A stretch of DNA of 64,000 bases. Origin: Elgaria multicarinata webbii. Taxonomy: Eukaryota; Chordata; Lepidosauria; Squamata; Anguidae. Every line of letters starts with the position of its first letter. Position 1 is the stretch's first letter. Positions 42,880 to 54,600 of the stretch are shown piece after piece. The position numbers and the translations under genes are program-made. Location: positions 3,993,501-4,057,500 of the forward strand of contig NC_086180.1 in the NCBI RefSeq assembly GCF_023053635.1, in the 5' to 3' direction. The notes beneath the pieces are model-generated. The model was given only the letters and a program-made list of their open reading frames with translations, did no database searches and had not been told where the DNA came from.

Positions 42880-44443
42880 CAAAGGCACAGTTACAAGATG
42901 GGGGATACTTGGCTCAGCAATACTACAAACGAGAAGGATCTTGGAATTGTTGTAGATCACGCTTGACGAATCCAAGGCTGGAGTTAAAATTGCAGGAAGA
43001 AACATTAACAACCTCAGATATGCAGATGACACCACTTTGATGGCTGAAAGCGAGGAGGAGCTGAGGAGCCTTATGACAAAGGTGAAAGAAGAAAGTGCAA
43101 AAGCCGGGCTGCAGTTAAACCTCAAAAAAACCAAGATTATGGCAACCAGCTTGATTGATAACTGGCAAATAGAGGGAGAAAACGTGGAGGCAGTGACAGA
43201 CTTTGTATTTCTGGGCGCAAAGATTACTGCAGATGCTGACTGCAGCCAGGAAATCAGAAGACGTTTACTTCTTGGGAGGAGAGCAATGACAAATCTTGAT
43301 AAAATAGTTAAGAGCAGAGATGTCACACTGACAACAAAGGTCCGCATAGTTAAAGCAATGGTATTCCCCATAGTAACCTATGGCTGCGAGAGCTGGACCA
43401 TAAGGAAGGCTGAGCGAAGGAAGATAGATGCTTTTGAACTGTGGTGTTGGAGGAAAATTCTGAGAGTGCCTTGGACTGCAAGAAGATCAAACCAGTCCAT
43501 ACTCCAGGAAATAAAGCCAGACTGCCCACTTGAGGGAATGGTATTAAAGGCAAAAATGAAGTACTTTGGCCACATAATGAGAAGACAGGATCCCCTGGAG
43601 AAGAGGCTGATGCTAGGGAAAGTGGAAGGCAAAAGGAAGAGGGGCTGACCAAGGGCAAGATGGATGGATGATATTCTGGAGGTGACAGACTTGACCTTGG
43701 GGGAGCTAGGGGTGGCGACGGCTGACAGAAAGCTCTGGTGTGGGCTGGTCCATGAAGTCACGAAGAGTCGGAAATGACTGAACGAATAAACAACAAACAA
43801 GCTGAATATGAGCCAACAGTGCGATACGGCTGCAAGAAAGGCCAATGCTATTTTGGGGTGCATTAATAGAAGTATAGCTTCCAAATCACGTGAGGTACTG
43901 GTTCCTCTCTATTCGGCCCTGGTTAGGCCTCATCTAGAGTATTGCGTCCAGTTCTGGGCTCCACAATTCAAGAAGGACGCAGACAAGCTGGAGTGTGTTC
44001 AGAGGAGGGCAACCAGGGTGATCAGGGGTCTGGAAACAAAGCCCTATGAAGAGAGACTGAAAGAACTGGGCAGGTTTAGCCTGGAGAAGAGAAGATTGAG
44101 GGGAGACCTGATAGCACTCTTCAAATACTTGAAAGGTTGTCACACAGAGGAGGACCAGGATCTCTTCTTGATCCTCCCAGAGTGCAGGACACGGAATAAC
44201 GGGCTCAAGTTAAAGGAAGCCAGATTCCAGCTGGACATCAGGAAAAACTTCCTGACTGTTAGAGCAGTACGACAATGGAATCAGTTGCCTGGTGAGGTTG
44301 TGGGCTCTCCCACACTAGAAGCCTTCAAGAGGCAGCTTGACAACCATCTGTCAGGGATGCTTTTGGGTGGATTCCTGCATTGAGCAGGGGGTTGGACTCG
44401 ATGGCCTTGTAGGCCCCTTCCAACTCTGCTATTCTATGATTCT
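42880..44443 (+). mobile_element. CR1 LINE 3' part split by BovB
   Basis: CR1 from GHSYKMGDTWLSN-like coding (42880-42960) resumes at about 43799 with [20 protein letters not shown] and runs to the ATTCTATG tail. The second part stays open for 191 codons. Confidence 0.88.
42961..43798 (+). mobile_element. RTE-BovB LINE 3' end inserted in CR1
   Basis: The frame from about 42964 encodes the RT end of BovB, with the catalytic YADD box at 43019-43030 (NLRYADDTTLM), then GLQLNLKKTKIM, FVFLGAKITADADCSQEIRRRL, YGCESWTIRKAERRKIDAFELWCWR and YFGHIMRRQ. It ends with AGTCGGAAATGACTGAACG and an AACAAACAA tail. It is 5' truncated to about 0.84 kb. BovB is abundant in squamates. Confidence 0.9.
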
Positions 44444-44444
44444 A

Positions 44445-44500
44445 CATTTATATACCGCCCTATAGCCGAAGCTCTCTGGGCGGTTTAAATTTAGATTGTA
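44445..44500 (-). mobile_element. L2-like LINE tail fragment
   Basis: ATACCGCCCTATAGCCGAAG motif only. Confidence 0.55.
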
Positions 44501-44794
44501 AGCCCTTTGGGGCAGATTGCTTCTATTTATTTACTTATTTATTTTATTTAGGCTTGCTTGCACACTGATGGCCATAAACTTCATAAACCTGCCACTGACT
44601 GTTGCAGCTAGCTCTCGTTCAGTAAACACAGAAGTAATTTAAGGCTGAAATCCTATATGCCCATATCTAGGGCACATTGAAGTCAATGACACACGGGACT
44701 CATTGAATTCACTTTTTGTTTATAATTATTATGTCTAGTCAATTGCAAGGTATTGCCTTGTCCGTATAAATTGTTCTGTCCCGGGATAAATTTT
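44501..44794. other. Unclassified stretch
   Basis: AT-rich, no gene. Confidence 0.35.
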
Positions 44795-45354
44795 ATTTAT
44801 TTATTTATTACATTTTTTATACCGCCCAATTTCCGAAGCTCTCTGGGCGGTTCACAAAAATTAAAACCATAATAAAACAACCAACAGGTTAAAAACACAA
44901 ATATAAAATACAGTATAAAAAGCACAACCAGGATAAAACCACGCAGCAGAAATTGATTTAAGATTAAAATGCAGAGTTAGAACAGTAAAATTTAAATTTA
45001 AGTTCAAATTAAGTGTTAAAATACTGAGAGAATAAAAAAGTCTGCAGCTGGCGATGAAAAGAGTACAGTGTAGGCGCCAGGCGGACCTCTCTGGGGAGCT
45101 CATCCCACAGCCAGGGTGCCACAGCGGAGAAAGCCCTGCTCTTGATAGCCACCTGCCTCACTTCCTTTGGCAGGGGCTCACGGAGAAGGACCCCTGCAGA
45201 TGATCTTAAGGTCCGGGCAGGTACATATGGGAGGAGGCGTTCCTTCAGATAATCTAGCCCCAAACTATTTAGGGCTTTGAATGTCAATACCAGCCCTTTG
45301 AATCGGGCCCGGACCTGGACTGGCAGCCAATGAAGTTGTAAAAGGACTGGCGTA
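44795..45354 (-). mobile_element. L2-like LINE 3' end (subfamily A)
   Basis: The minus-strand frame reads FKALNSLGLDYLKERLLPYV, TLRSSA, RAFSAVAPWLWDELPREVR and FHRQLQTFLF, typical of the L2 C terminus, then the 3' UTR. Confidence 0.82.
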
Positions 45355-45580
45355 ATATTTTATACCGCCCCATAGCCGAAGCTCCCTGGGTGGTTCACAA
45401 AAATTAAAACCAATCAAACAAGGTATAAAACAAACAGTATAAAAACATGATTTAAAATCCATTATAAAAGCACAACCAGGATAAAATCAGCAGCTCCTTA
45501 GGGAGCTCATTCCACAGCCGGGGTGCCACAGCAGAGAAGGCCCTGCTCCTGGTAGCCACCTGCCTTACTTCCTTTACGAT
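45355..45580 (-). mobile_element. L2-like LINE 3' end, second copy in tandem
   Basis: A shorter, internally deleted subfamily A copy directly abutting the previous one. Confidence 0.7.
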
Positions 45581-45807
45581 CTGCATTTTCCAAGATAGTT
45601 TTGGGTGAGTGAGGATAGTGTGGAGTAGGTTGTTTGGGGAGGTTGAATTTAGTGGCCAGGTGTGGGTGAATTATTTTTGCAGCTATTGTGTCTGTCCATA
45701 TAATCCATTCCTGCCAGAATTTTACCACCTCCTGTTACACGGGCTATTGTTTCTTGGGACTGATGACGTTTCCTACGTGAATCTGTTGTTACACTGTTAT
45801 CTTTTAT

Positions 45808-46033
45808 GATTTTATTTATTTATTTATTTATAAGATTTGTATCCTGCCTTTTTTCCTCCAACAAACCGAAGGCAGCATACATAATCCTCCTCCTCTCCAT
45901 TTTATCCTCACAACAACAACCCTGTGAGGTGGGTTGGGCTGAGAGTCTGTGACTGGCCCAAAGTCACCCAGTGGGTTTCCATGGCCATGTGGGGACTAGA
46001 ACTCCGATCTCCCGACTCCCAGTCCAACACTTT
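45808..46033 (-). mobile_element. tRNA-derived SINE (GTGGTGTAGTGGCTAAAG type)
   Basis: The minus strand begins GTGTGGTGTAGTGGCTAAAG, as in a tRNA A box, with a GGAGATCGGAGTTCTAGTCC B region, then CACTGGGTGACTTTGGGCC and GTTGTTGTGAGGATAAAATG. The family recurs at 48722-48968, 53010-53061, 56550-56778 and 57545-58428. Confidence 0.75.
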
Positions 46034-46047
46034 AGCCACTACACCAC

Positions 46048-46130
46048 ACTGTAATAATGTAAGCTTTGGCTATTGGGCGGTATAAAAATGCAATAAATAA
46101 TAACAACAACAACAACAACAACAACAATAA
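46048..46130 (+). mobile_element. L2-like tail and CAA microsatellite
   Basis: GGCTATTGGGCGGTATAAAA followed by an AAC run. Confidence 0.6.
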
Positions 46131-46195
46131 TAATTGTTGTTTATTCGTTCAGTCGCTTCCGACTCTGATAATATGCAATAATGTAATAATAATAC

Positions 46196-46800
46196 ATTTA
46201 ATGATTACATACTCCTTTCGTCCCCAGCTGAAGACCTTTCTATTCTCTCAGTATTTTAACACTTAATTTTAACTTAAATTTAAATTTTACTGTTCTAATT
46301 CTGTATTTTAATCTTATATAGGGTGACCCTATGAAAAGGAGGACAGGGCTCCTATATCTTTAACAGTTGTATTGAAAAGGGAATTTCAGCAGATATCATT
46401 TGTATATAGAGAGAACCTAGTGAAATTCCCTTTTCATTACAGCAGTTAAAGGTGCAGGAGCTATACTAGAGTGACCAGATCTAAGAGGGCAGCTTTAACT
46501 GCTGTGATGAAGAGGAAATTTTATCAGGTTCCCCATATATACAAACGACACCTGCAGAAATTCCCCTTTCAATACAACTGTTAAAAGATACAGGAACCCG
46601 GTCCTCCTTTCCATAGGGTCACCCTATCTTATATCAATTTCTGCTGCGCGGTTTTATCCTGGTTGTGCTTTTTATGCTGTATTTTGTATTTGTGCTTTTA
46701 ACCTGTTGGTTGTTTTATTAGGGTTTTAATTTTTGTGAACTGCCTAGAGCGCTTCGGCTATTGGGTGGTATAAAAATGTAATAAATAAATAAATAAATAA
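46196..46800 (+). mobile_element. L2-like LINE 3' end split by a hAT MITE
   Basis: Plus-strand subfamily A from QLKTFLFSQYFNT to the 3' end GGTATAAAAATGTAATAAAT, interrupted at 46319-46626. Confidence 0.8.
46319..46626. mobile_element. hAT MITE inside L2, TAGGGTGACC family
   Basis: Flanks TCTTATAT at 46312-46319 and 46627-46634 (the left copy shares its last T with the element). Confidence 0.85.
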
Positions 46801-46864
46801 ATGTAATGTTGTTGTTTCACTGCAGTGAAAAGCAGCCCTTCCTTCCTGCTCCTTTAGCAGCCAG

Positions 46865-47320
46865 CAGGATCTACACTACTGCTTATAATGGTTTATATAG
46901 GGTGACCATATGAAAAGGAGGACAGGGCTCCTGTATCTTAAACAGTTGCATAGAAAAGGGAATTTTAGCAGGTGTCATCTGTATATATGGGGAACCTGGT
47001 GAAATTCCCTCTTCATCACCACAGTTAAAGCTGCAGGTGCCCTGCCCTCTTTTAAATCTGGTCACTCTAGTATAGCTCCAGCAGCTTTAACTGCTGTGAT
47101 GAAGAGGGAATTTCACCAGGTTCTCCATATATACAAATGACCCCTGCTGAGATTCCCTTTTCTATGCAACTGTTAAAGATACAGGAGCCCGGTCCTCCTT
47201 TTCATAGGGTCACCCTAGTTTATAATGGTTTTGACAACTGTTCAGGCCCAGGACACATTACATATGCAGTTTTCAAAACGTTTTTAAAGTGTTGTATCCT
47301 GCTTAGTGTAGATAGGACTT
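46865..47320. mobile_element. Palindromic MITE split by a hAT MITE
   Basis: GATCTACACTACTGCTTATA on the left and the matching arm ATCCTGCTTAGTGTAGAT on the right, the same family as 3418-3569. The hAT MITE is at 46898-47217. Confidence 0.65.
46898..47217. mobile_element. hAT MITE inside another MITE, TAGGGTGACC family
   Basis: Flanks GTTTATAT and GTTTATAA, an 8-bp duplication with one difference. Confidence 0.83.
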
Positions 47321-47339
47321 TTCTTTACATTTTCCACCC

Positions 47340-47660
47340 TTCTTTTTGCACCGATCGGAACCGGAATTTCAGTTCCTTGCCGCTTTGGCTTTTCCCCCCC
47401 CTTTTTTTACCTCTTCCTCTTTGCCGTCCAGCTTTGCCGCTCTGCCCTCACCAAAGATGGCGGCGCTGCCCTCGCGCGTGCAGCCCCGTTCGCCCTATCG
47501 CGCCACGTTAGCTGCGGCGGAACGAGAGGGGCGGGGCTAGGAGGGGGGAGCGACAAGCAGGAAGGGCGCGCCCTGGACCAAGATGGCCGCCGGGGCTTCA
47601 CTTGTGGGGGGGAATTCCGTTGTGTAAAGGGGCGGAGCTCGTGCGAAAGTGAAAGTGGGG
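47340..47660 (+). promoter_or_regulatory. CpG-rich promoter region of the RNF145-like gene
   Basis: A CpG-dense segment upstream of the coding start. YY1-type motifs AAGATGGCGGC (47454-47464) and CCAAGATGGCCGCC (47578-47591) are typical near starts of TATA-less housekeeping genes. The start site and any non-coding first exon cannot be fixed here. Confidence 0.6.
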
Positions 47661-48431
47661 TGGCTCAGGTGGGGCGGGGAGGGCTGCCCTATTCCTCTCT
47701 CTCTCTTTCTTCCACCCCCCCTCCGCCCCAGCAATCTCAGCCCCCCCCCTCCGCATTGAGCCTTTTCCCTCAGGCCTAGCTTCCCCCCCCGTTCTGAGCT
47801 TTTCACCCCCCCTTATTACTGAGGCGTGACCCCCTCCCCAAGTTTCTCCCCTCCTCTATTTCTGAGCCCAGTCCCACCCCCACTCCTTGATCCTTACAGA
47901 ACTCCAAACCCCCCCTCGTCAAAATAAATAAATAAAATCTTTGGGGGAAGAAACACTTGAGCCCCCTCACCTGTTTTCCCCCTCAGTGAACCCCCCCCCC
48001 TAGATCTGATTTCCCCCCCCCAGGTCTAGACTTAAATGCCATTGCAAACTGCCCCTCCCCATTATTTTGAAATTCTGTCTCCCCCCCTCAAAAAAAGACC
48101 CCCAAATCTGGGTTTTAATGCCCCCCTCTCCCCTCCCTCTCATTCCAACCTCTGACCCCTTAGGGGCCCCCTTTGCCTCCCTTTAAGCCCCCACTTCCTC
48201 TTTGCCTCTTTTTGGGGTGCCCCCCCCATTCCTGCCACTCTGCTCATTTGAGACGGAATTGCCTGGATTGGGGTTGGGGGGGTTGGGGGCTCCTCCTGGG
48301 GGAGGGAGACCCCCCGCTGTGCTTCTTGGTGGGGGGCAGGGCAGGGCAGGGGAGGGGGGGAGGGAGGAAGAAAGAGTAGTCAAGGCCTCTGCTTGGGGTT
48401 GGGGTGGGGGGGCGTGATCCAGGGCCCAGCC
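47661..48431 (+). other. 5' UTR or 5' intron of the RNF145-like gene
   Basis: A very C-rich segment with many C-runs and no ORF of note. It lies between the putative promoter and the first coding ATG. It may include a non-coding exon and intron; no convincing splice pair was identified. Confidence 0.4.
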
Positions 48432-48600
48432 ATGCCCCCCAGGCTGGAGAAGGTGGCCAACGTCGCCCTTCGCGTGCCCAGCATTGTTCTCCTGGACTTG
48501 CTCTACCGGTGGGACGTGCAGGCCTTTGCTGATCTGCTGCGCCCCCGGGCCGAAGACACCTACCTGCGGAGACATCACCTGTGGAATGTCTACTATGCAG
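48432..48600 (+). CDS. RNF145: RNF145-like exon 1 (residues 1-56)
   Basis: Starts MPPRLEK and ends in YYA plus one base. The donor GTAAG is at 48601. Only this ATG gives the family N terminus. Confidence 0.88.
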
Positions 48601-51600
48601 GTAAGCCCTGCCGGCTCCCTCCTGATTTGGGCGAAGAGGCAGCAATGGCTAAGAAGACGGGTTTGTTTGGCGCTAACAACGCAGCCCTCCAAGCCAAACC
48701 GCTGCCGTCTGGCTGTAGTCGCACGTATTTTATATTTATATATATTTATATATTTATTGTATTTATATTCTTTTCCTTCCTGAGGAACTCAAGGTGGCAC
48801 ACATAATCCTCTTCCTTCTCTCCATTTTATCCTCACAACAACAACCCTGTGAGGTGGGTTGGGCTGAAAGTCTGTGAGTCACCCAGTGGGTTTCCACAGC
48901 CGAGTGGGGATTAGAACCCGGATCTCCCGACTTCCAGTCCGACACTCTAGCCACTACCCCACAATGGCACATACCCTTGATCGGACATGGATGGCATAGT
49001 AGGTGCAGTACAGCAGGTTTGGGACAACTTCGGGGTTGTGGGATCCACTTTGTGTGCCTACTACTTTGTACACTAGGACCAGAACCTTAAACCGGGCCTG
49101 GTAGCGAATAGGCAGCCAGTGCAGTTCCCACAGAAGAGGAGTTACATGCTGGAAAGGGGCGGCTCCAGACAACAGCCGAGCTGCAGCGTTTTGCACTAGC
49201 TCCAGCTTCTGGAACAGCTTCAAGGGCAGCCCCACATAGAGCGCGTTGCAGTAATCCAATCCTGAAGTTACTAATACCTGTACCGCTGTTGACTCTTAAA
49301 CATGAAGTGGAGGCACTTAGGAATTTGAAATGTCTTTCCAGAAACTGGCAGAGATTGCCATAAAAGTGCTCTAAATCTTGGCTTCCTCCTTTTGTCATCT
49401 TTCAGGGCATCTGGTATGTGTGGTGGTTTTGCTGCTGCCGGTCCGATACCTCGTGAAGTTGTACCTCTACATCCTGACGATATTACTGCTTTACGTTAGT
49501 CACCAGACCACCCGGTAAGTATTCAGTTATTTATTTATTTATTTATTTGTTACATTTATATGCAGTTTGGGGGTGCTCCCGGATCCGTCGCTCCAAATGA
49601 CAGCCCAGATGGATGCGACGGCCAGGAGTGCCTACTATCAGCTTCGGCTGATACGCCAGCTGTGCCCCTTCTCAGAGTCAGAAGACCTAAAGATGGTCGT
49701 GCACGTGCTGGTAACCTCAAGGCTTGGCTTCTGCAATGCGCTCTATATAGGGCTACCATTGTACCTAGTTCGGAAACTTCAACTAGTTCAAAATATGGCA
49801 GCCAGGTTGGTCACCGGTACATCTAGGGGTGAGCATATTACCCCAACATTAAAATCACTTCACTGGCTGCCAATTAGTTTCCAGGCAAAGTACAAAGTGT
49901 TGGTCATTACCTTTAAAGCCCCAAATGGTTTGGGTCCAGGTTACCTGCAGGATCGCCTTCTCCCATACAGTCCGCCCCGCACACTCAGGTCCTCTGGGGT
50001 GAACTTACTTCAGTCAGCAAAGACTAGGCTGACATCAGTTTCCCAGAGGAGCTTTTCTTCTGTCGCCCCCAGATTGTGGAACGGCCTGCCGGAGGAGATT
50101 CGTAAAATTAACTCTCTGTGTGATTTTAAGGCAGCTTTAAAGACTAGCCTTTTCCGGCAGGCCTATCCAGATCAATGTTAAATCATGAATTTTTAAGATG
50201 TATTGATTCCTGTTCTAATGTTGTTCCCCGCCTCGATCCAAAGGGAGAGGCGGGTAAGAAATAAATATATTGTTGTTGTTATTGTTGTTGTTGTTATATA
50301 CCACCCCCATAGCTGAAGCTCTCTGGGCGGTTTACAAAAGTTAAAAGCAGTAAATATTTTTTTTAAAAAAAGTATGCAAAATTTAAAAACAACAGTATCC
50401 ATTTAACTGGGAGCAACTGGCCGTCGAGTTGACTTGCTGACAGTGCCAGGCTGAAACGAGGGTGTCTATGTGTGGTTTTGATTGTGGGTTCATTTTTGCA
50501 CCACGCGGCCTTGCTCTTGCGCCAGACGCTTTTGGAAAGCGTTTCTTTCCTTGGCTCCTGTTCCAGGGACTACATCCGTCACGAAATGGATCGCGAATTC
50601 CATGGGGCCGTGTACAACGATCCCGTGGCGCGGAGCCGCTTTGCCACCGTGCTCACAGGTGAGGCATAGAGGAGCTCTTTCTATTGCAAGCTTGTGATGT
50701 AATAAAACTTACAGGTTTCTAAGGCGGCACCATAAGACCCAGTTCAGACGGCACACCAAGCTCCAGGGGTTAAGCATGTTGAGCTAAACATTATGGCCTA
50801 GCATGTCGTGTGAACCATTCCTAACCATGGTGGCTGTCTAACCACGCTTTAAACATGCTCACTAACCATTTCCTGCAGAAGGGTTAGCGGCCTAACCATG
50901 GCTTAGCGTGTGGTCTGAACCAGGCCCTAAAGGTAAACCCATAGGGGAACCAGGCAGGCCATAGCTCAGGGAAAGCACATATTTGGCATGCGGAAAGTCC
51001 AGAGTTCAACCCTGCACTTCTCCAGCTAAAGCAGTGGTTCCCAAACTTTTTCAGGTAACTGCCCCCTTCGTTCCACAAACTCCTGCCCAGTGCCCCCTAC
51101 CCTACCCTATAAAAATTGTTATTCAGGATAGCTGTTTTCAGCGACCCACTAAAGAAGATAATATCAATAAAATTAGTAACAATTAATTGAATATTTATTC
51201 AAAATCTGAAGCACCCGCCCCAGGCTTGCCGAGGGAGGGGAAAGAGAGCGAACGCCTCTGTTTTGCAGCCGGCGTGGCAGGGCACACCAAGCAGCGTATG
51301 TCTCTTCATTAGTGTTTTGGTGCTTTTGAAACATTTCAGTTCATTGTTAAAAGGTCTCTTCTTAAACGGTATTAATACATGTGTGGCTTCTTCCCCTATA
51401 TGGCTTGGGACCAAACTACTTTCTCTCATAAAAATGTCCCTGGGTTTTAAGACCTTCTGGAGAGGCGCTTCTCAGAAAAGACCACCTCGAGTGGCCGCCT
51501 GCCGCTCCCTTGCCTCTTAATGCCCCCCTATGCAATCCCACTGCCCCCAAGGGGGCAGTACCGCCCACTTTGGGAACCCATAAGCTAGAGGGATTTGAGG

Positions 51601-54600
51601 GGTCAGGTCAGGGGAAATGAGGCTGGATGTGCCAATGGTCTGACCCAGTACAAGGCAGCTTGCTAATATTCATTCATTCAAATATACTGTAGGTTTGGTT
51701 AATGGCCATTTGGCAGCTCTCAGATCTTGCAGCCTTATGAAATTACAACACCTGGCAGGTGGGAGAGGAAAAAGTAAATCTCTTGCCGACTTGGAGATCC
51801 AGGAATGGGGGAAACTTCACCTCTTAATTTCCTAGCTTGCTTTCTTCTGCTCGTGTGGCGCAAAGTGGTAAGCAGCAGTTACTGCAGCCGAAACTCTCCC
51901 CACGGCCTGAGTTCGATCCCAGCAGAAGCTGGTTCTCAGGCAGCCGGCTCAGGTCGACTCAGCCTTCCATCCTTCCGAGGTAGGTAAAAGGAGTACCCAG
52001 CTAGCTGGGGGAAAGGTAACCGCGACTGGGGAAGGCCATGGCAAACCACCCCGCTATAAGGCCTGCCAAGAAAACGTCAGCGAAAGCTGGCGTCCCTCCA
52101 AGAGAGTCAGTAATGACTCAGTGCTTGCACGAGAGGTTCCTTTCCTTCCTTTCTCTTGTTAAAGGCACGGGAGGCTCTTTCTATATAGCAAAAGGTGGGA
52201 ACACCAGGACTTGGGTTTGCTTGCTTGCTTGTTCGTTTATTAAATTTGTGTGCTGCCCATCAGACACATGTCCTCAGGGTGGCTTACAGGCTTAATAAAC
52301 CAAAACAATAAAAAAAAAATCACCAAAACGATAAATAACAAAAAGAAAACATTAAAGATCCAGCAGTAAAGTTAATAATTAGAAGAAGAGATCGGGAGTT
52401 CAGTGCCTGCCGGAAAGAGGTGGGTCTTAGCCTGGTGTCGAAACCTGTACAGTGACGACCATTCCACAGATGGAGGGAAGCGGGGCCATTACAGAGAAGG
52501 CCTGGCTTAAATAACCCACCGGCCACCCCTCCTGAATCCCACAATTCCGGCTGCCCTTTCGCTTCCTCCCCAGGCCAGGTCATCGTCGTCACCCTCTGTG
52601 CCCTGCTGCTGAAGACCAAGCGGGTGTGGCTCTTCTGCGCGCCGCTCCTTCCCTTGGCTGCCCGGCTGTGCTGCCTCCCGCTCCGAGCTCTGCCCACCGT
52701 CAACACCTTCGCCGCAGTCCTTACCGCCCTGGAGGCGCTCTACGTCGCCGCGTCTTGCTTGTCGCTGCCTTTCCATTTGGTCGCTGCAGCCTGCAGGGAG
52801 ATCACTCAGGTGAAGAGTGGGACACGGGGGCCGCGGCTTTGGGCTGTTGCACCGGCCTCGTAGAATCATAGAATCATAGAATAGTAGAGTTGGAAGGGGC
52901 CTACAAGGCCTATTGGGAAGCTGGACTGAAAACCAAGCAAAAGCTGAGAGATCTGAGGAAGAGCCTGGGAGTGTGAGAAGGCTTTAGTGCAGCATTTTTA
53001 TTATTGCATTTATATCCTGCCTTTTTCCCTCCAAGGAACCCAAGGTGGCTTACATAATTCTAGAATCATAGAATAGCAGAGTTCGAAGGGGCCTACAAGG
53101 CCATCGAGTCCAACCCCCTGCTCAATGCAGGAATCCACCCTAAAGCATCCCTGACAGATGGTTGTCCAGCTGCCTCTTGAATGCCTTCAGTGTGGGAGAG
53201 CCCACAACCTCCCTAGGTAACTGATTCCATTGTTGTACTGCTCTAAGAGTCAGGAAGTTTTTCCTGATGTCCAGCCGGAATCTGGCTTCCTTTAACTTGA
53301 GCCCGTTATTCCGTGTCCTGCACTCTGGGAGGATCGAGAAGAGATCGTGGCCCTCCTCTGTGTGACAACCTTTTAAGTATTTGAAGAGTGCTCTCATGTC
53401 TCCCCTCAATCTTTCAGTCTCTCTTCATAGGGCTTTGTTTCCAGACCCCAGACCCCTCCCATGGTTTCCCTCCCGTGCACGCCCTGCCAATTCTTCTACA
53501 TACCCACACACACACCATTCCCTGCCGTCGTGTATGAAAGAAGCTTGCGTTCTATTCCGAGAGTCAACACGTAGGTCATCTGCACTTAACCCCTTGTCAA
53601 GGGTTGGCTTTTTGGGGAAAGTGGGGTCAGGAGCCAAGGACTACTAGCCATCTGAGTGAACAGAGGCTGTGGGTGTAAACCAGTGGTGGGGAACCTCAGG
53701 CCCAAGGGCTGGATCTGGCCCTCCCAGGGTCCCTTCTTCCTCTTTGGGGCTCCCCGGAGGGTCGTGCTCCTGCCGCCCTTTCCCCTAACCGTGGAATTCC
53801 CTGCCTCTGGAGGTCAGGCAGGCGCCAACCTTGTACTCCTTTCGGCGCCTCCTGAAAACATCTTTATTCCAAGAAGCCTTTCTTTAACATGCAGCCTTGG
53901 ATTTCTGTTTTTGCTTCTATTTAAATTTTGTTTAAACTTTTTTATTCTGTTTTTTATTTTCATTTTATCTTGTACACCGCTCCGAAATTTTTCAGTGGGG
54001 AGCGGTATATAAATATTCTAAATAAATAAATAACCGCCAGCCGTTTGATGGCTTCCCTGCTTTTGTGCAGTGTTTTCTCGATTCTAAATGGTTGAAATGG
54101 GTCTCCTAAGACTGACGGCTGACCCAGCATTTTGGTCACCAGTATATACTTCTCTCATGCAAATTCCAAAGCCAGGAGACGCCAGACTCCCGTTACACCA
54201 AAAAGACCTACTGTGGCCTCTCTCCTTAAGTGGCTCTGTTTTCACTCTTTGAACACTGAAGTCCTGATTGTCCCTCACAATGTAAGCTTTTCCTCACATC
54301 CATGAGGGCCAGAAACCTGGTGGTTTTGTTTTGCTTTTGAAATACAGAGAAGTAGAAATCTGTGATCCTCCTAGCACCCACTTCAATGTCAAAATGCCAG
54401 TTTTTGCAATTAACAGGGCAAAATAATGGGCACATGGAATCTACATCGCTCTGCTTCTGGTCTAGGGCTGTCTGACACCTCTGTGTCCATGGTGCCGCCC
54501 AGTCGATTGCAGACTCTGGTGCTGTGGGTACACCTTAAGAGTGAAAATGTGATGAATTCTGTGCCATAAACGTTAGAAGACCGCGCTGCCGGACCACTCT

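Noticed and set aside
48393-48431. Upstream extension of RNF145-like exon 1 (GLGWGGVIQGPA)
   Set aside because: There is no ATG at 48393 (it is TTG). The ATG at 48432 aligns with the family N terminus.
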